Positions 39,575 to 44,940 of a stretch of DNA of 44,940 bases are shown piece by piece. The position numbers were made by a program, and so were the translations under genes. Origin of the DNA: Candidatus Cloacimonadota bacterium. GTDB lineage: Bacteria > Cloacimonadota > Cloacimonadia > Cloacimonadales > Cloacimonadaceae. The notes beneath the pieces were generated by a model, which was not told the origin of the DNA, searched no databases, and saw only the letters and a list, made by a program, of their open reading frames with translations. Positions within the stretch are counted from its first letter, which is position 1. Each line of letters opens with the position of its first letter. The stretch is from contig JAKQWO010000081.1 in assembly GCA_029561955.1 (NCBI GenBank), forward strand, positions 1 through 44,940, in the 5' to 3' direction.

Positions 39575-42500
39575 TCATTCCCTGAAAGCAGCCGCTTTAT
39601 AGAAGCCTCGTATTTGTAGGGGAGCAGTTTGAGCCCAGATTAGCGGATTTCCGGCGTCAAAGCTGCCTGCCTCGGTGCACTCTTCATACTGAGAATAGGG
39701 GTCGGTACTGCTGAAAATCTTGTAGCCAGCGCTGTTGGCGACGGGGCTGAGCTGCAGGCTTATTTGATCTGAACTGATGCTGATGGTAAGTGGGGTTTCC
39801 ACGTAGGCAGTGACTTTGAGCGAGCTGCTGGTAACGCTGGTAGATGCAGAGATTGCGTCTGGCAAAATCTGGATTTGCAGATAGTGGTTGAGATCAAAAT
39901 CGCTACCATCAAAGCTTAGGTAAACCGCTGCTGAGCTGGGGGTTAAGTACTGGATGCCCTGGATGCTCAAGCCAGTGGGCGCACCCAAAAGCGTAAAGTG
40001 TGCCAGATTGAGGTTTGGACTCGTAAAGGTGCATCCCTGCAGGTTGAGGTTGAGCTGCAGCTCATTCAGATTGTATTCATCCAAAGGTGTGTCTGAGTTT
40101 AGGTTTGCTTCCGCTGAGGCTAAAAGCTCCACTCTCATGAAGGGAGAATACATGCTATAACCGCTCTGGAAGTAAGATCTGAGGCGATAGTAGTAGGTAT
40201 TATCATTGGAGAGTCCGCTGAGTAGCAGGGAATTGTTCAGGTAGACGTTGAGGTTGTCGTAGGCGGGTAATACATTGACAAATAGGCTATCTGTGGCCAC
40301 CTGAAGGTGATATCTGCTGGCGCTGATGGGAGTAGTCCATACAGCTCTAAAACCGCTTTGGCTGATGTTTTGAGGGTTTTGGGGTATCGGAGCCCAAATC
40401 TTGACTGCATATTCCGGACGGTCGATGAAGGGATTGCGGTTGCCCTGACGATCGAAGATGCGTTCGTTGCGCTGCATTTCTCTGGCATCGGGCGGGTCTT
40501 GCAAGTGCCAGGCAAGCAGCGTGGAGAGTTTGCCATAGTTTGGCCCGCTGGTGTCGATGTCATCTACCAGTTCCAGGTCAAAACTGGTATCGGTTCCCTC
40601 ATAGCGCACTGCCATATACATCATCATGCGCGCCACGTCTCCCTTGTCCTCATCACGGGGCTCCCAGGTGTTGCTCGGAGAGCTGTAGCAGCCCGTGTCG
40701 CCAGTGTATCCGGATGGGGGAGAGGCGTCAATGTAGAGCGTGCCGCCGTTATCAAAATCACGATTGGATTTGGCGGAGTTTACGGTGGCATCGCAAGGGC
40801 GCATATGATGAAGATCTGTGCCCGCAGGACGAGTCTCGCCAAAGTCGCCATGACTCTTGCTCCAGGTGTGTTCACGGTTCCACTGGGTTACGCCACCGCC
40901 GGCACTGGATTTGGGAACGCTCCAGCCTGTGTAGATCTCGATGATGTTGTTGGGGTTGTTTGGGTCTTCATCCGTATAGGGAAGCTGGGTCCAGAGCGCA
41001 TCGTAGGAGTATTGAGTGGTATGGGTGGTTCTGAGGAGTTGATGCAGAGAGTTTTTCAGAGTCTGTCCATAGCCAGAAACCTCGGCGTAATAACCTGTTT
41101 CCACAATGTGTTCCGTGGTGCTGGTGCCTAAGGGGTTGTTGGTTGCCTCGATGAGCAAAAACTTGGTCTGCGTGCCTTCGCCGTTGTATTCGTAAATTCT
41201 GAACCAGTATTGGGTTTGGGGCTGAAGATTGGTGATGCGGCAGGCGTTTACCGGCACACCTTCAATGATCGGGGTACTCTGATTGTATACGCATTGCTGA
41301 CCGGAAGTGTAAACTAAGTTGGGTGTAGGGTTGTCTCCATCTGCAGGAGGTGTAAAGCTGTTGCTGGTATTGAGATAGATCACGCGCTTGGCACCATCTC
41401 CTGCGCTCCATTCTAAGGTGATTTCATCATGGGAGGGATAGGCGATGAGGTCATGCGCCTGAATCGTGGGAGCTTGCACCTCATAACCGGAGGCGTCACA
41501 ATCATGATAACCCAGATAGCTAACGGTATCACTATCATACAAATCCCACTCGGTGGCCAGGGTCGTAAAGGAGGTACCACTGGGATTGACACTCACACCT
41601 TGGGCTACTGTTGATTTGCGTACCAAGGTTGCGTCTTTGGTGGTGTAGCCTCCATCAGCCGTCCACGCATCGGTGGGCCTGTGACCAATCACGCCAAAGA
41701 TGTCTACAAAGCTTCGGGGATCAATCTTGGCCAGAGCTACAGCGTCATCACCATTGAAATTGCAAAATCCACTATGGGTAGCATCTGCAACAGCTAAGAT
41801 GGTGGCATCAGCACTGGAGTGGGCAACCACAAAGCATTGACCGGGATTTAAGATACCTGTAGGGGTAAAGCTGTTGCTTACCGTGGAGCTACCGTTTGAA
41901 TAAAGCTCCAAGACGTAGCCGGAAAGGTCTATGGGTGAGGCGGTGCCGTTGTAGATCTCAACGGCTTTGTTAAAACTGGAACCTTCTATGTATTCGCTGA
42001 TGAAGAGGTCTTGGGCGTAGCCTCCAGAGCTGCTACAGACTGTACCGCTGACGGGGAGCAACTGGCTGGGTGCGCTATTAGAGCTGTGAGTGATGTTTCC
42101 GGAGAAAGAGCCGACGATTTCACCGCTGAGGCGCACATGGATACAGCCGTTGAAGCTGCTGGGAAGTTGTAATTGGGAGCTAAAGGTAATGTCATCTGTG
42201 GAGAGCTGGAAGCCGCTGGGAGCTTGCACAATGATGTCGGAGGTGAGGTTGGAGCCGTGCAGCAGATAGCTTTGGCTGCTGGAAGGATATTCATGTTGGG
42301 TTTCAAAGGGGGTGAGCTGTCCAGAGAGATGCAAAGCGGGCTCATTTGAAATGTAAATCTCGACCTGCATATCATCAATACCTATCTGTCTCCTATAGCC
42401 CGAAGTTCCCACGGAAGTCGTAAACCAGCTTACAGTAAAAGTATCTGCAACAGCGATGTTGAGGCCGTCCACAATAGCGCTGCGGGGGCTATTTATGCCT

Positions 42501-43723
42501 TCCGCGGTGCTGTATTCCAGCTCGGGGATAACGGCGTTGTTCAATTGAACTATCCATTTGGGTGTGCCGGAATTCTCTAACTTTGCAACCTTGCCCATAT
42601 AGCTGATGGAGAGCGAGTTGATGGGCGATCCGCTGGTGTTTATAAAGCTCAAAGTTGCGGTGAGGCTGTCATTTGGTGCGGAGCCGGTGACTTGCATGCC
42701 TAGGACTCCATTGCCTCTGAGGCCGCCGGTGCCTAAATGATCAAAATCACCGATGTAAGGGATGTCTTCATCCACACACCAGCCGTTGGGCAGGGTGTTC
42801 AAGCTGACAAAATCAGTAAAATCCTGGCTGTAGCTGCCGGTGAAGGGCAAGATGGAAAGTGTGACGTTTCCATTGAGCCCAAGGTAAGCCATGGCTCCAC
42901 CGCCGGAGTGGGTGGCGTTTTCGCTGTAGTTGGAATATGGTAAGCCGGGTCTCAAGCGGACATATATAGTGGTGGGGGAGAGGGTTGCGCTGCTGTAAGG
43001 AATGGAAAGCGTGCTCTGGTAAGAGCTGCCTGTGGTGGAAAATTCATAAGCATCAGAGGCAGAAATATCGATATTGCCGCTTGAGGGGTTCAAGTTTGCT
43101 GCACTGAGTGTGTAGGTCTGAGCGGTGGAGGGGCCATGATTTTGATCATAGGTAAAGCCGCTTAAGATATTGGGTGTCAAAGTAATAGAGGGTGAATTGG
43201 CTACGTAATCCGTGATCAGGATGTCATCGATGTTCATTCGTCTATTGGTGTTGCTGACTTGGCCTGCGGGCAAGATGCGGATTCTGGCATTGCCGGTCAC
43301 ATTTACTTCAGCGCTGAAGGTACTTAGGTCGGCTGTAGGGGAAAAGATTTCTCCTGCTTGCTGCCAGGATGAGCCATTGTTGGTGCTGAATTGTACCATC
43401 CATTCTATCGTAGGTTCAGTGGGTTTGTATCTCTTGTATAAAAAGCTGATGGTTCCTATGCCATCTGATTTGTCTTGTAACATGGTTATCACGCTTGTGC
43501 CATAGCCTCTGAGGCGAGCTGACCTGGCGCCATTGATCCCGTCGTCTGGATCTGTGCCGATCAATGCCTCGGTCATATTCCAGTTTATGCCACTTAGGGT
43601 CACAGTTCCGCTGGCATAGGCGGCCTTCGTTTCGCCCGGGCCTTCAAAGTCAACGCTGTAGTCTGCCCAGGCGATGAGGCATAAGAGACTAAGCGCTATA
43701 GTGATACACACCTTTTTAAACAT
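39575..43723 (-). CDS. Giant secreted endonuclease I with lamin-tail and FN3 domains
   Basis: A 1382-residue exported nuclease. The start is ATG 43723 (AGGAG five bases ahead; signal peptide MFKKVCITIALSLLCLIAWA), not the in-frame codon 24 nt upstream. The order is: two beta-rich modules with 'IDDILITDY' and 'IGDFDHLGTGG' type sequence (20-450), a sandwich module, a lamin-tail domain (about 570-740: LFISEYIEGSSFNKAVEIYN), an FN3-like domain (750-870), the EndA/endonuclease I domain (about 878-1109), a second FN3 (1111-1198) and a C-terminal module. The nuclease core keeps WNREHTWSKSHG near residue 950, DLHHMRPCDATVNSAKSNRDF and ERIFDRQGNRNPFID. It lacks the YPNPFNP tail, so export may stop at the periplasm or use another signal. 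Likely degrades extracellular DNA. Confidence 0.85.
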   Translation of the reverse strand: MFKKVCITIALSLLCLIAWADYSVDFEGPGETKAAYASGTVTLSGINWNMTEALIGTDPDDGINGARSARLRGYGTSVITMLQDKSDGIGTISFLYKRYKPTEPTIEWMVQFSTNNGSSWQQAGEIFSPTADLSTFSAEVNVTGNARIRILPAGQVSNTNRRMNIDDILITDYVANSPSITLTPNILSGFTYDQNHGPSTAQTYTLSAANLNPSSGNIDISASDAYEFSTTGSSYQSTLSIPYSSATLSPTTIYVRLRPGLPYSNYSENATHSGGGAMAYLGLNGNVTLSILPFTGSYSQDFTDFVSLNTLPNGWCVDEDIPYIGDFDHLGTGGLRGNGVLGMQVTGSAPNDSLTATLSFINTSGSPINSLSISYMGKVAKLENSGTPKWIVQLNNAVIPELEYSTAEGINSPRSAIVDGLNIAVADTFTVSWFTTSVGTSGYRRQIGIDDMQVEIYISNEPALHLSGQLTPFETQHEYPSSSQSYLLHGSNLTSDIIVQAPSGFQLSTDDITFSSQLQLPSSFNGCIHVRLSGEIVGSFSGNITHSSNSAPSQLLPVSGTVCSSSGGYAQDLFISEYIEGSSFNKAVEIYNGTASPIDLSGYVLELYSNGSSTVSNSFTPTGILNPGQCFVVAHSSADATILAVADATHSGFCNFNGDDAVALAKIDPRSFVDIFGVIGHRPTDAWTADGGYTTKDATLVRKSTVAQGVSVNPSGTSFTTLATEWDLYDSDTVSYLGYHDCDASGYEVQAPTIQAHDLIAYPSHDEITLEWSAGDGAKRVIYLNTSNSFTPPADGDNPTPNLVYTSGQQCVYNQSTPIIEGVPVNACRITNLQPQTQYWFRIYEYNGEGTQTKFLLIEATNNPLGTSTTEHIVETGYYAEVSGYGQTLKNSLHQLLRTTHTTQYSYDALWTQLPYTDEDPNNPNNIIEIYTGWSVPKSSAGGGVTQWNREHTWSKSHGDFGETRPAGTDLHHMRPCDATVNSAKSNRDFDNGGTLYIDASPPSGYTGDTGCYSSPSNTWEPRDEDKGDVARMMMYMAVRYEGTDTSFDLELVDDIDTSGPNYGKLSTLLAWHLQDPPDAREMQRNERIFDRQGNRNPFIDRPEYAVKIWAPIPQNPQNISQSGFRAVWTTPISASRYHLQVATDSLFVNVLPAYDNLNVYLNNSLLLSGLSNDNTYYYRLRSYFQSGYSMYSPFMRVELLASAEANLNSDTPLDEYNLNELQLNLNLQGCTFTSPNLNLAHFTLLGAPTGLSIQGIQYLTPSSAAVYLSFDGSDFDLNHYLQIQILPDAISASTSVTSSSLKVTAYVETPLTISISSDQISLQLSPVANSAGYKIFSSTDPYSQYEECTEAGSFDAGNPLIWAQTAPLQIRGFYKAAAFRE

Positions 43724-43941
43724 CGGTTCTCCTATATGATCAATCAAAAAAACGATTTAGGACCCCCATCTGATGAAGCTGGGATTTAGTCAAATGATTT
43801 CTTCTTGATGTTCGAGAGAGTGGGGATGAGGGCTTAGGTGCGGGTAGACACGAAGGGTAAGGGGTGTGTGTTATGGAAGATAATTATCTACACTATTGGT
43901 GATGCTTTGTCGGATAGAGTGGGTAAATTTGTAAGTAGTTC

Positions 43942-43970
43942 TTGACAAAAAAGGTGCGATCAGATTTTTG
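43942..43970 (+). promoter_or_regulatory. Distal promoter-like block for tRNA-tuf
   Basis: TTGACA (43942-43947), a 17-nt spacer, TTTTTG. The block TTGACAAAAAAGGTGCGAT closely matches the proximal block TTGACAGAAAAGGGTGCAT, suggesting a duplicated promoter or a shared regulatory site just downstream of the -35. Confidence 0.4.
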
Positions 43971-44033
43971 GTTCAATCACGTCAAGAAATTGGCGTTCAT
44001 AGTGTGTATTTAGTGAAGACTTCAAAATACTTA

Positions 44034-44062
44034 TTGACAGAAAAGGGTGCATTTATTTTGAT
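44034..44062 (+). promoter_or_regulatory. Proximal promoter-like block for tRNA-tuf
   Basis: TTGACA (44034-44039), a 17-nt spacer, TTTGAT (44057-44062), ending 13 nt before the first tRNA. A perfect -35 and correct spacing immediately ahead of a stable-RNA/tuf unit make it the most likely start of that transcript. Confidence 0.5.
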
Positions 44063-44075
44063 GATTAAACGTGAT

Positions 44076-44150
44076 GCCGATGTAGCTCAATGGCAGAGCA
44101 ATTGATTTGTAATCAATAGGTTGGGGGTTCAACTCCCTTCATCGGCTCCA
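44076..44150 (+). tRNA. tRNA-Thr(TGT)
   Basis: A 75-nt cloverleaf: acceptor GCCGATG/CATCGGC, anticodon stem ATTGA/TCAAT with loop TTTGTAA (anticodon TGT at 44108-44110), T arm with GTTCAAC, discriminator T and encoded CCA. First of four tRNA genes before tuf. Confidence 0.96.
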
Positions 44151-44157
44151 TAAATGT

Positions 44158-44243
44158 GGAGAGGTTCCCGAGTGGTCAAAGGGAACAGACTGTAAATCTG
44201 TCGTCAGTCGACTTCGGAGGTTCAAATCCTCCCCTCTCCACCA
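44158..44243 (+). tRNA. tRNA-Tyr(GTA)
   Basis: An 86-nt class II cloverleaf: acceptor GGAGAGG/CCTCTCC, anticodon stem ACAGA/TCTGT with loop CTGTAAA (GTA at 44192-44194), a long variable arm (CGTCAGTCGACTTCGG), discriminator A and encoded CCA. Confidence 0.96.
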
Positions 44244-44272
44244 CTTTTTTAAGTCTTTAAGACGTCTATGAT

Positions 44273-44349
44273 GCGGGAGTAGCTCAGTTGGCTAGAGCAT
44301 CAGCCTTCCAAGCTGAGGGTCGCGGGTTCGAACCCCGTTTCCCGCTCCA
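44273..44349 (+). tRNA. tRNA-Gly(TCC)
   Basis: A 77-nt cloverleaf: acceptor GCGGGAG/TTCCCGC (one G-T pair), anticodon stem TCAGC/GCTGA with loop CTTCCAA (TCC at 44307-44309), T arm GGGTTCGAACCCC, encoded CCA. Confidence 0.96.
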
Positions 44350-44387
44350 TTTTTTGTCAGACCTTTCAGGTGACATGAAGTAAATTG

Positions 44388-44463
44388 GCTCAAGTAGCTC
44401 AGCAGGTAGAGCACATCCTTGGTAAGGATGAGGTCACCGGTTCAAGTCCGGTCTTGAGCTCCA
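44388..44463 (+). tRNA. tRNA-Thr(GGT)
   Basis: A 76-nt cloverleaf: acceptor GCTCAAG/CTTGAGC, anticodon stem CATCC/GGATG with loop TTGGTAA (GGT at 44421-44423), T arm CCGGTTCAAGTCCGG, encoded CCA. It ends 95 nt before tuf. Confidence 0.96.
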
Positions 44464-44558
44464 TTTTCTTTTGATCAATTCCAGAGGACATAGTCCCGAG
44501 GTTTTGTATTTATATAGCGAATAAACAAGGACATGGAATAGTAATTCCAGGAGGAACA

Positions 44559-44940
44559 ATGGCAAAAGAAAAATTCATTCGTACCAAGCCTCACGTTAAC
44601 GTTGGTACGATCGGTCATATTGACCACGGTAAGACGACGCTCACAGCGGCGATTACCCTTTATCTTAGTAAGAAAGGCGGAGCCAAGTTCCGTTCTTTCG
44701 ATAGTATCGACAACGCTCCCGAAGAAAAAGCCCGTGGTATAACCATTGCCACCGCTCACGTTGAGTATGAGACCGAAGCTCGTCACTATGCCCACGTTGA
44801 CTGCCCTGGCCATGCTGACTATATCAAAAACATGATCACCGGTGCTGCCCAGATGGACGGTGCTATTCTTGTGGTTAGCGCTTATGACGGCCCCATGCCT
44901 CAGACTCGTGAACACATCCTGCTTGCCCGTCAGGTGGGTG
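44559..44940 (+). CDS. tuf: Elongation factor Tu (5' part, cut by window end)
   Basis: The GTPase that delivers aminoacyl-tRNA to the ribosome. The first 127 codons are present. Strong CCAGGAGG precedes the ATG. The product begins [21 protein letters not shown]1 is GHIDHGKTT, the switch I region EEKARGITI carries the conserved Thr, G3 is [21 protein letters not shown], and [16 protein letters not shown] follows. Codon choice favours GGT, CGT and ACC, as expected of a highly expressed gene. It lies in the same orientation as the four tRNA genes with no terminator between, so it should be on their transcript. The reading frame continues beyond 44940. Confidence 0.96.
   Translation, partial: MAKEKFIRTKPHVNVGTIGHIDHGKTTLTAAITLYLSKKGGAKFRSFDSIDNAPEEKARGITIATAHVEYETEARHYAHVDCPGHADYIKNMITGAAQMDGAILVVSAYDGPMPQTREHILLARQVG

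Larger units (their letters stand above)
43724..44075. other. Intergenic region upstream of the tRNA-tuf unit
   Basis: 352 nt between the divergent nuclease gene and the tRNA cluster. It contains the nuclease ribosome site, a minus-strand TTGACT box (43793-43788) that could serve the nuclease but has no good -10, and two similar plus-strand promoter-like blocks near 43942 and 44034. No gene seen. Confidence 0.65.

Noticed and set aside
44380-44397. AATTGGCTCA at the start of tRNA-Thr(GGT) as a third copy of the 20-nt upstream motif
   Set aside because: The match ends at the tRNA acceptor sequence and lacks the ATTKTGCA half; it is part of the tRNA gene.

Overview
The window looks like chromosome from a fermentative, outer-membrane-bearing bacterium of the Candidatus Cloacimonadota / FCB neighbourhood. 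That placement is an inference. It rests on LptD (an outer membrane with LPS), a PorU-type C25 sortase plus several large secreted proteins ending in the NYPNPFNP-type tail used by type IX secretion (T9SS), a Na+-translocating decarboxylase beta and a tiny gamma subunit, and a phosphate butyryl/acetyltransferase, a set typical of amino-acid fermenters. Phylogeny of the EF-Tu, CysS or sigma-factor protein would settle it.

Layout. 1-3.0 kb (minus): a secreted Asp-box protein with a T9SS tail and its own terminator. 2.95-3.9 kb: a repeat-rich spacer. 3.9-7.7 kb (plus): lptD, a GmhB-like HAD phosphatase, and a SpoU/TrmH RNA methyltransferase. 7.8-20.4 kb (plus): one very compact twelve-gene run: acylphosphatase, LysM/M23 peptidase, primary-type sigma-70 factor, ptb, rlmH, a 50-codon oadG-like gene, porU, cysS, an anchored NHL-type propeller, oadB, cdd and a PflX-like radical SAM enzyme. 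20.4-21.1 kb: a second repeat-rich spacer. 21.1-33.1 kb (minus): four tandem paralogues of about 940 residues, each with a signal peptide, about ten propeller-like repeats and a T9SS tail. 33.2-37.6 kb (plus): cell-wall amidase, DUF512-type PDZ/radical SAM protein, phnD and phnC. 37.6-38.4 kb: a third repeat-rich spacer. 38.4-43.7 kb (minus): PAS histidine kinase and a giant secreted endonuclease I. 43.7 kb to the end (plus): tRNA-Thr(TGT), tRNA-Tyr(GTA), tRNA-Gly(TCC), tRNA-Thr(GGT) and the start of tuf, the same order as the Escherichia coli tufB operon.

How the genes fit together. LptD, the M23 peptidase, the amidase and the GmhB-like enzyme serve the envelope. PorU would process the five T9SS-tailed exported proteins in the window. 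OadB and the OadG-like peptide, with an alpha subunit encoded elsewhere, would couple a decarboxylation to Na+ export, and Ptb would make ATP via acyl phosphate. PhnD and PhnC are two of the three parts of a phosphonate/phosphate-type ABC importer; no permease gene is present.

The least explained content is in the spacers. There is a 91-bp palindromic element in three copies, a family of short hairpins whose stems are kept by paired base changes, and a repeat of about 250 bp in two inverted copies. One repeat tract runs directly into the 5' end of phnC. No CRISPR array, prophage, IS transposase or recognisable defence system was seen.
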